Notes: generated by a model from the letters alone, not told the origin. DNA of 32,390 nucleotides from JBBRNH01 sp038230415 (GCA_038230415.1 JBBRNH010000069.1:1-32390), one strand, 5' to 3'. Shown: positions 1-7,111, counted from the first letter of the stretch. Numbers and translations: made by a program.

Positions 1-133
1 ACGAACCAAAAACCTGACTTCAGAGCCGCGCTGCCTGTCGCGGGGAACGCTGAACTGCAAGTAAAAAACCTGACTGTCACCGGGTTGCCCCTTGTCGCAG
101 GGAACCTGACCCACCAGAATATGAACAGAAAAC

Positions 134-220
134 ACCCAACGACCACGGGGGTTGATGGCCCCACGCACAAGCTACTAAAACAGATATACCCCCGGCCTTT
201 TCACCCCCGTTTGGTTGGGC
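134..220. repeat. attC-like recombination site 1
   Basis: This 87-bp imperfect palindrome starts with ACCCAAC (RYYYAAC) and ends with GTTGGGC (GTTRRRY), the core boxes of integron attC sites. Inside the boxes the arms pair again: ACGGGGGT on the left faces ACCCCCGT on the right. Between the core box and this inner box lies a short unpaired spacer that is one base longer on the left arm. This is the fold expected of attC: two paired boxes, an unpaired spacer and a variable loop. The boxes and fold are seen; recombination activity is inferred. Confidence 0.7.
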
Positions 221-530
221 TGCTACTTCGCGCACGCACACGCTGCCTGTCGCCGGAGAGCTGCCCACGCGGAGCGGACCACAACGCATGGTCCGAACTC
301 ACCGAGATAGGGCCGAGAGTTGTCGAACCGACCGAATGAATGACTCTCTGGTGTCGGATGTAACCCTAGCCGAGTCCTGTTAAGCCTTGACTGTCAAACG
401 ATTATGGCCTGTCGGACGCAACCTGCCTGACAAGCAATGGCTGAGTAAACACCCAACGCCAACAAGGGCTGATGGCCCGCAAGATACTTGAACTCACGCC
501 ACCTACCCACGGCTTTATACCCTTGTTTGG
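215..530. other. Cassette-like unit A without a convincing protein gene
   Basis: This 316-bp unit lies between two attC-like sites. The short ORFs that cross it are not conserved with the sister unit at 531-897, but blocks of DNA are. These include a GCGGAGCGGA segment followed by a hairpin (CGGACC at its 5' side, GGTCCG at its 3' side), then a block from about 351 to 425 containing AAGCCTTGACTGTCAAA and GTCGGACGCAACC. The conserved block contains GTTAAG-C-CTTGAC, which can pair with one G-U. It may encode a structured RNA or be a decayed gene. Confidence 0.4.
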
Positions 531-536
531 TTGGGC
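451..536. repeat. attC-like recombination site 2
   Basis: This 86-bp imperfect palindrome has ACCCAAC at its left end and GTTGGGC at its right end. The inner pairing is AACAAGGG against CCCTTGTT, again with one extra base on the left arm. It is close in design to the site at 134-220 but differs in loop sequence, as attC sites do. The left flank, reading caagcaatggctgag, recurs in front of the next site. Confidence 0.7.
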
Positions 537-897
537 TGTCCCACTTGGCATACTCACAAGCTACCTGTCGCACGAGACAGCCCCACGCGGAGCGGATAAA
601 CAACGCACGGTCCGCTCAAACCGAGAAGGGGTCGAAGCCTGTCGAAGGTAGCTAACAAACAACGCTCTCGTGTCGGACGTAACCCCAACCGAGGCTTGTC
701 AAGCCTTGACTGTCAAAGGATTATCTACTGTCGGACGCAACCCAAAAACCACCCGCTGAAGCTACTTCTGCTGTCGCACGGAAGCTACCCCGCAAGCAAT
801 GGCTGAGTGAACACCCAACGCCCCCAAGTGTTGAAACGGGCGGGCAGCTACAAGGGCCTATCCGAAACGCTCCTGCCCGTTTACACACTTGGTGATG
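531..897. other. Cassette-like unit B, related to unit A
   Basis: This 367-bp unit is bounded by attC-like sites and shares a series of blocks, in the same order, with the unit at 215-530. The hairpin after GCGGA is kept as GCGGA...TCCGC, and the block at about 670-740 holds GTCAAG-C-CTTGAC with perfect pairing where unit A has a G-U pair. It also adds about 50 bases before the shared right end (gcaagcaatggctgag). I see no protein gene that I would defend. Confidence 0.4.
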
Positions 898-903
898 TTG
901 GGC
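813..903. repeat. attC-like recombination site 3
   Basis: This 91-bp imperfect palindrome runs from ACCCAAC to GTTGGGC. The inner arms are strong: CCAAGTGT and AAACGGGC on the left face GCCCGTTT and ACACTTGG on the right, with a two-base mismatch between the blocks and an unpaired spacer of about five bases next to the core box. It is nearly identical to the site at 2467-2557. Confidence 0.72.
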
Positions 904-1001
904 TGTCACCGCGCTGGCACCTTTTTTCCTGTTTCCGTGATTATAGAAGCAGCAATGCAGTACCGTACCTTCGCACATTCGTTCGTGTTCCGTCGTTTCA
1001 A
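897..1001. repeat. Cassette left-end repeat, copy 1
   Basis: From the GTTGGGC core the sequence matches 2551-2655. It is almost identical for about 66 bases (including ctgtcaccgcgctggcacc and gattatagaagcagcaa). A variable stretch of about 20 bases follows, then a shared gtgttccgtcgtttcaa at 985-1001. A short piece of the same repeat (agcagcaacgcagtaa) occurs a third time near 1389. Confidence 0.75.
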
Positions 1002-1074
1002 GAAGCAAAGCAGCAATAACAAGGCTTACGCAGACTGGCTTGTTTTTTGCACTCACTGTTTAAAGCGGAATTAA

Positions 1075-1082
1075 TATCTTTG
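1075..1082 (+). promoter_or_regulatory. Bacteroidota -7 promoter box for the 62-aa gene
   Basis: TATCTTTG matches the TAnnTTTG box of the Bacteroidota main sigma factor. A TTG about 25 bases upstream (1047-1049) could serve as the -33 box, although the spacing is slightly long. The start codon at 1088 follows five bases after the box, so the transcript would have almost no leader. Confidence 0.5.
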
Positions 1083-1087
1083 CCATC

Positions 1088-1276
1088 ATGGAAGCCACTA
1101 TCGTATCAATTAACTACAAAGAACTCCTGAAAAAGTACATTCAACATATTGTTGAAATGGAAGGCGTTGACTTTATTGATAGTTGCCCAACTGATTTGAT
1201 GTACGAATCGTTAGGGTACACTATGTTCACCGACCAAGAAGTTGAAAAGCTCAAACAAATCTCTTTAGAGAAATAG
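1088..1276 (+). CDS. Small protein of unknown function (62 aa), cassette gene
   Basis: I do not recognise this protein. It is short, acidic and probably helical (MEATIVSINYKELLKKYIQH at the start, TDQEVEKLKQISLEK at the end), with no signal peptide or membrane segment. The AT-rich codon use matches the next gene in the same unit and differs from the GC-rich chromosome. A TAnnTTTG box directly before the ATG supports it as a real gene. It lies in the 898-2551 unit between two attC-like sites, upstream of the three-TM protein gene, with its own promoter. A role in defence or as a small regulator is possible but unsupported. Confidence 0.6.
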   Translation: MEATIVSINYKELLKKYIQHIVEMEGVDFIDSCPTDLMYESLGYTMFTDQEVEKLKQISLEK

Positions 1277-1455
1277 TTAGACAAACTTAACATCCTTAAA
1301 TTCGTTGGCTTTGTAATCGTATTGTCTGCCAATTAGCTTTATAGAAAAATATATTCCCACCGTAGCCTTTATCTCAACAGGCACAAAAGCAGCAACGCAG
1401 TAATGACAGTTAAGACATTAACCTAACTTCGTTCCTGAAAATTAGCACCTTTCGT

Positions 1456-1463
1456 TATCTTTG
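1456..1463 (+). promoter_or_regulatory. Bacteroidota -7 promoter box for the three-TM gene
   Basis: TATCTTTG matches TAnnTTTG and lies 25 bases before the ATG at 1489. It gives this gene a promoter separate from that of the 62-aa gene, as is common for cassette genes far from an array promoter. No clear TTG -33 box is visible. Confidence 0.45.
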
Positions 1464-1488
1464 TTTAACGTTCTTAAAGGCAAAAAAC

Positions 1489-2109
1489 ATGAATTACCTT
1501 AGTCAACTAATTACTAAGATTACAGGAAAAGAGCAAATAGACGTAGCTGATTCATGGCAAACTGATATTGACGATGATTTTCCTTTTGAAATCAATGCGT
1601 TGAAATTTGTTTTCAGCCAAGCCGAAAAGAAACTCGAAGATTCAAACAAGGTCTTTGACGCAACATCTGCCAAAAGCGTATCGCTCATTGCATTGGCAAG
1701 CGGTATTTTCATTGCCCAAGCCACTTATTTTTTTCTCAATAACTACATAGGTAAAGACGCAGAACTTGACCCCAAACTTTTTACTGTCTTTGTATCTGCT
1801 ATGTTTGTACTATTAATATTGAGCTATTTGCTGAATAACTTAATCCCCGTAAACTACCATACTGTTGGCTCTTCACCTAAGCGACTTTTTAACAAGTCGT
1901 TCTTTAACGAACAATTTGCGGGCAAGTCAGAGAATTTCTTGTATGCAAATGAAATCGAAACGTATGAAATTAAAATTGATTACAATTTCAAATTAAATTC
2001 TATTCGATTGCAAAGAGTGCGTTTTGGTATTCGCGCCTTACTTTTTTTGCCTGTTGTTGCTTTATCGCTTTTCTACCCGACCGCCATCTTTTTGGCTTTT
2101 CTCCTCTAA
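1489..2109 (+). CDS. Three-TM membrane protein, possible SLATT/Pycsar-effector-like
   Basis: The 206-aa product has a cytoplasmic N-terminal part of about 60 residues ending in a charged helix (SQAEKKLEDSNKVFDATSAK). Two membrane segments follow at about 66-88 and 98-117, then a middle region of about 60 residues with aromatic and basic residues (NYHTVGSSPKRLFNKSFF), and a C-terminal hydrophobic stretch at about 178-206. A helix leading into a pair of TM segments recalls SLATT and DUF5706 (Pycsar effector) membrane proteins used in antiphage systems. I cannot confirm the family, and no nucleotide cyclase gene is nearby. It sits in a cassette-like unit with its own TAnnTTTG promoter and AT-rich codons, so it was probably acquired by transfer. 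Confidence 0.6.
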   Translation: MNYLSQLITKITGKEQIDVADSWQTDIDDDFPFEINALKFVFSQAEKKLEDSNKVFDATSAKSVSLIALASGIFIAQATYFFLNNYIGKDAELDPKLFTVFVSAMFVLLILSYLLNNLIPVNYHTVGSSPKRLFNKSFFNEQFAGKSENFLYANEIETYEIKIDYNFKLNSIRLQRVRFGIRALLFLPVVALSLFYPTAIFLAFLL

Positions 2110-2216
2110 CTTATCGGGTGCAACTCGTGGTCGTTGTATTGGCACTACTGGCTGTGGCGGGACGGGGCGGGGTTGATTTTGTTGGTTACTGCTGTTTATC
2201 ATATTATTTGTTAAAA

Positions 2217-2473
2217 TTTAGCCTTACCCCTGCTTCTCCCTGCCACAGTCATACTAAGTAATTAACGGCCCCGCAGCGTCTCCCCAATCCCCCTGTCTCA
2301 TTTAGTTACGCAGACCCCAACACAGTCATTGGGCATCATTAACAGCCCTGTAACCGCTTTGTGATTTGCCTTGTATCTATGTGTTCTGCAAGTCATCCAA
2401 GTAAGTCAGGTCGTATAATAATCGGTTGGGAGTAGCCCCGCCCGGATACATTATGTAACCAAATTCACCCAAC
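2217..2473. repeat. Long direct repeat, copy 1 (right end of the three-TM unit)
   Basis: About 257 bp here are nearly identical to 3643-3901, with scattered substitutions and one- to two-base indels. Both copies end exactly in the ACCCAAC core box of an attC-like site. The repeat contains no convincing ORF. Near its right end, GGTTGGGAG faces the terminal CCCAACG as a small inverted pair. It fills most of the gene-free stretch from 2110 to 2663 together with the attC-like site at 2467-2557 and the leader repeat after it. Confidence 0.8.
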
Positions 2474-2557
2474 GCCCCCAAGGGTTGAAACGGGCGGGCA
2501 ACTACATTGACCTACCCGAAACGCTCCTGCCCGTTTACACACTTGGTGATGTTGGGC
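2467..2557. repeat. attC-like recombination site 4
   Basis: This 91-bp imperfect palindrome is almost a copy of the site at 813-903, with most differences in the loop. It has core boxes ACCCAAC and GTTGGGC. It separates the unit carrying the three-TM protein gene from the unit carrying the antirepressor-like gene. Confidence 0.72.
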
Positions 2558-2655
2558 TGTCACCGCGCTGGCACCATTTTTCCTGTTTCCGTGATTATAG
2601 AAGCAGCAACGCAGTAACCTGACCTCTACAATACATTAGTGTTCCGTCGTTTCAA
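2551..2655. repeat. Cassette left-end repeat, copy 2
   Basis: This copy matches 897-1001 and lies between the attC-like site at 2467-2557 and the 3' end of the antirepressor-like gene at 2664. With the long repeats at 2217 and 3643, it shows that two units share both ends but differ in their central genes. Confidence 0.75.
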
Positions 2656-2663
2656 TAAGAAGT

Positions 2664-3584
2664 TTAGTTTATCGAAGCAATGATGTGTTTTATAACCACA
2701 CCGCTAACCGCTATAACGTCAGCACCTTTATCTTCCCGGTACAAATCCAGTTGAGCCGTAGATACATAACCTCTTGGCTTTATATCGGGTCTTTGGCCTT
2801 CTCTGGCAACCTTCATTATCCGCTCGGTCATGTTAGCCAGTGTCAATGACTTTTCCGTGCTTTCGGGAAAATAGTAGTCAATCTGATTGTAACAGAGCTT
2901 AACAAAATCAAAGATGGCATCCCGAATACCTTTATAGCCGTCAATGCTACTTTGTTGTTCGCGTTTTGTAATCAGGTTGCCAATTCTGCCCATTGTCTTG
3001 TACTGGGATTTAACCGCCGTTGCGTTTTCAATCTTCAACACAGCATTTCGCCAAACATCAAACTCGTAGTACTTATTGTCCTCAACCTGTTCCTGCGTAA
3101 ATCGCCTGTGTTCATTGTAGTACTGAATTTGGTTATCCATGTACGTGCAAAGGTGGGCTAACTCCAGTAAGCCGCATATCAGGTCAGGACTAACCAACTC
3201 GTGATTCTCAAACTTTTCTTCCAATGACAACAGCCATTGAACGAATAAATCTTTGACCTTACTGTTACCGTGAAGTGTAATGAGTTTGACCAACTCAAGG
3301 CGAATCATAAACTCGCTGGCAAAGTTTCCCCCCTTTGGCTGAAACTTAACTATCTGATTATCAACACTCACCATGCTTGGTGAGTTGCTGTTTTCTGCTA
3401 TAAATTGGCGATAGTCGTAGTTAGCAACTGGTTTCGTTAGTTGTTTCTTGCCTTGAAACAGATACTCACTGGTGAGCCATTTCTTAACATCTCTGGCATA
3501 ATGTGCAGGGTTAAAATTAAGGACTTTGTGCAATTCCTTAGCAGAGCAATAGCGACCGTCATTGATGTAATGAATCTGAATCAT
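2664..3584 (-). CDS. Phage antirepressor-like protein (AntA/Bro-type N-terminus), tentative
   Basis: The 306-aa product begins with MIQIHYINDGRYCSAKELHK, followed by a segment with RDVKKWL. This recalls the N-terminal DNA-binding part of phage antirepressor/AntA-like proteins, in which 'sA+eLH+.L....+f..W' is typical. Residues 90-135 (EFMIRLELVKLITLHGNSKV) form further helices, and the C-terminal third is helical with many charged and tyrosine residues. There is no signal peptide or TM segment. The gene runs in the same direction as the recombinase and is the first complete gene of the array on that side. It has AT-rich codon use. Family membership is a guess from motif style; the ORF itself is solid. 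Confidence 0.6.
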   Translation of the reverse strand: MIQIHYINDGRYCSAKELHKVLNFNPAHYARDVKKWLTSEYLFQGKKQLTKPVANYDYRQFIAENSNSPSMVSVDNQIVKFQPKGGNFASEFMIRLELVKLITLHGNSKVKDLFVQWLLSLEEKFENHELVSPDLICGLLELAHLCTYMDNQIQYYNEHRRFTQEQVEDNKYYEFDVWRNAVLKIENATAVKSQYKTMGRIGNLITKREQQSSIDGYKGIRDAIFDFVKLCYNQIDYYFPESTEKSLTLANMTERIMKVAREGQRPDIKPRGYVSTAQLDLYREDKGADVIAVSGVVIKHIIASIN

Positions 3585-3642
3585 AGAGTTGGCTTTTGCC
3601 TGCCAAGATAGATAAAGTGTGTCAAGAAATGCACCTTGTTAT

Positions 3643-3901
3643 TTTAGCCTTGCCCCTGCTTCTCCCTGCCACAGTCATCCCAGAGTAATTAACGGCCCCG
3701 CAGCGTCTCCCAAATCCCCCCTGTCTCGTCTGGTTCCGCAGACCCAAACACAGTCATTGGGCATCATTAACAGCCCTGTAACCGCTTTGTGATTTACCCT
3801 GTATCTATGTGTTCCGCAAGTCATCCAAGTAAGTCAGGTCGTATAATAATCGGTTGGGAGTAGCCCCGCCCGGATACATTATGTAACCAAAATCACCCAA
3901 C
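3643..3901. repeat. Long direct repeat, copy 2 (right end of the antirepressor-like unit)
   Basis: This is the second copy of the repeat at 2217-2473. Read on the minus strand it precedes the start of the antirepressor-like gene by about 60 bases and so could carry its promoter or leader. The stretch from 3585 to 4049 holds this repeat and the lone core site, with no other gene that I can support. Confidence 0.8.
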
Positions 3902-3902
3902 G
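3895..3902 (-). other. Lone core site next to the recombinase (attI-like candidate)
   Basis: ACCCAACG here ends the second copy of a long direct repeat, exactly where the first copy runs into a full attC-like palindrome. After this point the sequence diverges and no GTTRRRY partner follows within about 100 bases. Read on the minus strand it is GTTGGGT, preceded by unrelated sequence and by the recombinase gene. That is the geometry of the junction between an integrase-linked attI site and the first cassette. The motif and the divergence point are seen; the attI role is inferred. Confidence 0.4.
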
Positions 3903-4049
3903 TATTATTGTACGCAACATCGCTTCACTATTTTTTCGCTGATTATCAGTGACTTTTAGTTCTGTGAATGTCTGAATGTTGTGTGTTGCGCTGGTTGTGA
4001 AACAAAGGAATCAAACCGGCGCGTAATCTCCAAATTATTGTTTTGTGAA

Positions 4050-4301
4050 ATGATTAAACGGTATGTACAGCCCGTTTCGGTGCGCCGGGTTTGGGATATT
4101 GAAGGATACCCCAACTACTTCTTCGGCGATGATAGGCAACTATACCGGCTTACGGTACGCGGTGAGATTCGGCGAAATCAGCAGTGTTTGAAACGCTACA
4201 CAAAGGGCTATATCCTCAAAAGCCGGTTCTTTAGCCTGAATCAACTCCGCCCGATGCTTCGGCGGCACGTTGGCGTTACAGGTCATCTAACGGTGATTTG
4301 A
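4050..4301 (+). CDS. Small NUMOD4-like protein (83 aa)
   Basis: I chose the internal ATG because the product then starts MIKRYVQPVSVRRVWDIEGY, and the 23 residues before it are Cys-rich and do not fit the rest. The core, W-x-I-x-G-Y-x-N-Y-x-F-G followed by LYRLTVRGEIRR, resembles the NUMOD4 motif found beside HNH endonucleases and in phage proteins. No nuclease motif follows. The C-terminus is basic, fitting nucleic-acid binding. The 3' end overlaps the convergent recombinase gene by 26 bp. The role is unknown; a small DNA-binding accessory of the recombinase region is possible. Confidence 0.5.
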   Translation: MIKRYVQPVSVRRVWDIEGYPNYFFGDDRQLYRLTVRGEIRRNQQCLKRYTKGYILKSRFFSLNQLRPMLRRHVGVTGHLTVI

Positions 4302-5517
4302 GGGTGCTGATCTTGTTGGCACTGACGTGGGTGTAGCGCATGGTGGTCAGGATGCTTTGGTGGCCCAACAACTCCTGAATGTACCGGATGTCTGTGCCGG
4401 ATTCTAACAAATGCGTGGCAAAGCTGTGTCGCAAACTATGAATGCCCCCGCGTTTCTGAATACCGGCAAACCGGACGGTTTCGCTATACACCAACTGAAT
4501 AGTACGGTTAGCAATGGGTTCGGGTCGTTCGGGGTTCTCAAACAGGTAGAGCCGGGGCTGGTATTGCGTCAGATATTCGTTGAGGTAGGCGCGGAGTTTG
4601 TCAGAGAGCATAACCACGCGGTCTTTTTTGCCTTTGCCCGCCCGGACCGTAATCAGGTTTCGGGTACGGTCAATGTCGGTCAGGCGGAGGCAGGCTACTT
4701 CGCTCAGGCGCAGGCCGGTGGCATAGACTGTCCGAAACAACGTTCGGTACTTCAGGCTGGTGGTGGCCGCAAAAATGGCGTTGATCTCCGCCACACTATA
4801 CACGGTGGGTAGTTTGGTGGGCGTTCTGACGAGTTTGATGTCGTAAAATTCGCTGTTGTGACCGAGTGCTTTTTCCCGGTAAAACTTGTAGGCGTTGATG
4901 TGGACGTTGACACTGGAACTGCTCAACCGTTTTTGGTCTATCAAAAACAGCAGGTATTTCTGGTATTCGGGCTTCGTCAGGTTGTCAATCGGTTTGGGCG
5001 GTCGGTGGGCCCGGTTCGGCGTTCCGACATCCCCGGCGTTCCGGTCGGCATATCGGATGAGGGCGATAAGGGCCTGTTTGTAGTTTTTGAATGTTTTGTA
5101 GCTGTATTGCTGCACCCGGAGCGCGTCAGACAGGGCCACCACCGCCGGGTGACTGTCGTATTTGGTCAGGGCGGGGGCATAGCGAAACGGTTTTCGGCGG
5201 ATTGTGGCCGGAACCTCGCCAACCGAAGCGTCGGACCGGGGCGGCCAAACCGGGTTGGTGGCCTGCTCAACCTCGGCGGGCGTGGCGGTTGGTTTGTAGT
5301 GCCGGACAATGGCTTCGTCGAACCGGCAGTGGTTGCGGCCAAACAACTGACCGAGTTTCACCACCGATTGGCGGGTGTTTGGCACGAGCCAGCACCGGCG
5401 CGACCGGCTGAAGCGTCGGCCCGGCACCTGATCGATGAGAGTATTGCCGATGGGGTCTTCGGGAAACAGAACGGCCAATAACGCCGGGTCGCGGTCATCA
5501 ATTCTAACGGTTATCAT
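4276..5517 (-). CDS. Tyrosine recombinase next to attC-like sites (integron-integrase candidate)
   Basis: The 413-aa product has three parts. Residues 1-75 form an unusual N-terminal domain with PGRRFSRSRRCWLVP. Residues 125-225 form a SAM-like core-binding domain. Residues 235-413 form the catalytic domain, with Arg270 (TGLRLSEV), Lys295 (AGKGKKDR), His360 and Arg363 (HSLRHSFATHLL), His386 (LLGHQSILTT) and the nucleophile Tyr395 (RYTHV), so all catalytic residues are present. It ends in SPLDDL, like the SPLD end of IntI proteins. Only about 55 residues separate the Lys strand from the HxxR motif, so the extra insert typical of IntI is missing. Four attC-like palindromes lie just beyond its 3' end. 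It may be a XerC-like enzyme acting on such sites, or a plain element integrase beside an older array. Confidence 0.85.
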   Translation of the reverse strand: MITVRIDDRDPALLAVLFPEDPIGNTLIDQVPGRRFSRSRRCWLVPNTRQSVVKLGQLFGRNHCRFDEAIVRHYKPTATPAEVEQATNPVWPPRSDASVGEVPATIRRKPFRYAPALTKYDSHPAVVALSDALRVQQYSYKTFKNYKQALIALIRYADRNAGDVGTPNRAHRPPKPIDNLTKPEYQKYLLFLIDQKRLSSSSVNVHINAYKFYREKALGHNSEFYDIKLVRTPTKLPTVYSVAEINAIFAATTSLKYRTLFRTVYATGLRLSEVACLRLTDIDRTRNLITVRAGKGKKDRVVMLSDKLRAYLNEYLTQYQPRLYLFENPERPEPIANRTIQLVYSETVRFAGIQKRGGIHSLRHSFATHLLESGTDIRYIQELLGHQSILTTMRYTHVSANKISTLKSPLDDL

Positions 5518-5551
5518 GCTGTTTATGGGTTACGGGGAGTGCGTTACACCA

Positions 5552-5587
5552 CCAAAAAGACCACCTGTTTTCGGGTGGTCTTTTTGG
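5552..5587. terminator. Strong intrinsic terminator
   Basis: A perfect 14-bp stem (CCAAAAAGACCACC pairing with GGTGGTCTTTTTGG) encloses an 8-base loop, with A and T runs on either side, so it can work in both directions. It lies just downstream of the transporter gene (-) and just upstream of the recombinase gene (-), and should isolate the recombinase from read-through. Confidence 0.85.
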
Positions 5588-5608
5588 CAAAAATGGGTTT
5601 GATAGTGG

Positions 5609-7111
5609 CTAATGCCCGCCTGCAGACGCAAACACGACGGGTTCGGCAGTTTTGACTTCTTTCACCAAGAAGCACGATGCAGCCGCCAGTAACAGGCACA
5701 CGCCCGCCGTTACTAAGGCGTTGCGCGGGTCGTTGCCCAGCACCGACTCGTAATAAAGCGGCACGGTAATCATGCCAACAAACTGGGGTACGCAGATAAA
5801 CCCGTTGAATATACCCATGTAAACGCCCATCCGTTCTTTCGGCACGGCACTTGCCAGCATCAGATACGGCATTGACATGATTGACCCCCAGGCTAACCCG
5901 ATGATGCTCATGCCAGCTAAGTAAATCAGTTTATCGTTGGAGGTCAGGGTCAGAAAAAAGCCCATTGCACCAATGGTGAGAAACAGGGCGTGGGTGGCCC
6001 GCGCACTGCCGAGGGCTTTGGCAATACGGGGGATAAATATCGAAATCAGGGCGCAGGAGATGCTGAAGGCGGCAAAGCACAGCCCGCCCCATTTTGTGCC
6101 GGCTTCAAAACCGGCCCGGTTCGAGACCGCATCGGGCGCATCAAAGGCGTATCGGGCCGTAGCTAAAGAGAGGTATTGCCACATGAGCGGCAGGCCATAC
6201 CAGGTAAAGAATTTCACCCACCAGAGTTGTTTCATCACGGTGGGCATGGCCGAGAGCGACGCTAAAATCTCTTTAAAAACCGGGAGCATCAGAAACAGGT
6301 AGCTGCCGGCCAACACGCCCCCGCCCCACAGCAGGCCCGCCGAAAAGCCACCAACCCGCACGGCAAAAAAGAAGGCCAAAATAGCCGCGCCACCGGCCAG
6401 GGCAATGTGCCAGAATGAGATTGACTTTTTTTCTTCGGCAGTAAAGACGTGCGGAGCCTTGTAACTGTCGTTGACGGGCGGGTATTCTTTGGTGGTTCTG
6501 ATTGTCCAGAGTACCGAGACCAGAATGGCTGCCGCGCCGATATAAAACGGATAACGCACCGAGTTGGGAATGCCATTGGCCGATTGCCCATCTGACATAA
6601 CCATTGAAATACCCAAGAGCGGCAGAATGTACGGCATCAGGTTTGCCAGCGTTTGCCCAAAACCCACCATGAACGATTGTACGGCAAAGCCCGTTGGTCG
6701 CTGTTTATCGTTGAGCATATCGCCCACAAAGGCCCGAAACGGCTCCATTGCCGAGTTTAGGCCCGCATCGAGCATCCACATCAGCCCGGCAGCGATCCAG
6801 ATAACCGACGAGTTCGGCATCATCACCATCGCAACACTACCCAGCAAGGCTCCGGCCAGGATAAACGGCTTGCGCCGGCCCCAGGTTGGCGACCAACTCC
6901 GGTCAGAAACGGCCCCGATGATGGGTTGTAACAGCAGGCCCGTGAGCGGCCCGGCCAGCCACAGGCCCGGAATCGAGGCTTCGTCGGCCCCCAAGTAGCG
7001 ATAGATTGGACTCATGTTTGCCTGTTGCAAGCCGAAGCCATACTGAATACCTAAGAATCCGAAACTCATATTCCAGATTTGCCAGAAACTTAAACGCGGT
7101 TTTTCGTTCAT
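5609..7111 (-). CDS. MFS sugar transporter, SLC45/GPH-like (maltose or sucrose type)
   Basis: The 500-aa polytopic membrane protein has about 12 hydrophobic segments. The MFS loop signature is clear near residues 66-82 (GAVSDRSWSPTWGRRKPF). This form, with D-R-x-x-x-x-x-G-R-R-K/R, is typical of the SLC45/GPH sugar-cation symporters, including bacterial maltose and plant sucrose carriers. A central loop of about 40 residues (TTKEYPPVNDSYKAPHVFTA) separates the two halves. The start is supported by the directly following charged N-terminus and TM1. Sugar uptake with H+ or Na+ is inferred from the family. No glycosidase gene is adjacent, so the substrate is unknown. Confidence 0.8.
   Translation of the reverse strand: MNEKPRLSFWQIWNMSFGFLGIQYGFGLQQANMSPIYRYLGADEASIPGLWLAGPLTGLLLQPIIGAVSDRSWSPTWGRRKPFILAGALLGSVAMVMMPNSSVIWIAAGLMWMLDAGLNSAMEPFRAFVGDMLNDKQRPTGFAVQSFMVGFGQTLANLMPYILPLLGISMVMSDGQSANGIPNSVRYPFYIGAAAILVSVLWTIRTTKEYPPVNDSYKAPHVFTAEEKKSISFWHIALAGGAAILAFFFAVRVGGFSAGLLWGGGVLAGSYLFLMLPVFKEILASLSAMPTVMKQLWWVKFFTWYGLPLMWQYLSLATARYAFDAPDAVSNRAGFEAGTKWGGLCFAAFSISCALISIFIPRIAKALGSARATHALFLTIGAMGFFLTLTSNDKLIYLAGMSIIGLAWGSIMSMPYLMLASAVPKERMGVYMGIFNGFICVPQFVGMITVPLYYESVLGNDPRNALVTAGVCLLLAAASCFLVKEVKTAEPVVFASAGGH

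Noticed and set aside
1..1019. Short ORFs of 60-111 aa on both strands
   Set aside because: They cross the attC-like palindromes and are not kept between the two related units A and B. Their composition is that of chance frames in GC-rich palindromic DNA.
134..2557. Repeated palindromes as a CRISPR array
   Set aside because: Spacing is irregular (about 320-1650 bp), the repeats are too long and vary in sequence, and no cas gene is present.
3902..3960. Similarity of CGATGTTGCG (minus strand) to part of the class 1 attI site
   Set aside because: The match is about ten bases with one mismatch and is likely to be chance. I do not use it as evidence for attI.
4411..5481. ORFs of 106-207 aa on the plus strand
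   Set aside because: They are antisense to the recombinase, whose frame has complete catalytic motifs. Long antisense frames are common in GC-rich genes.
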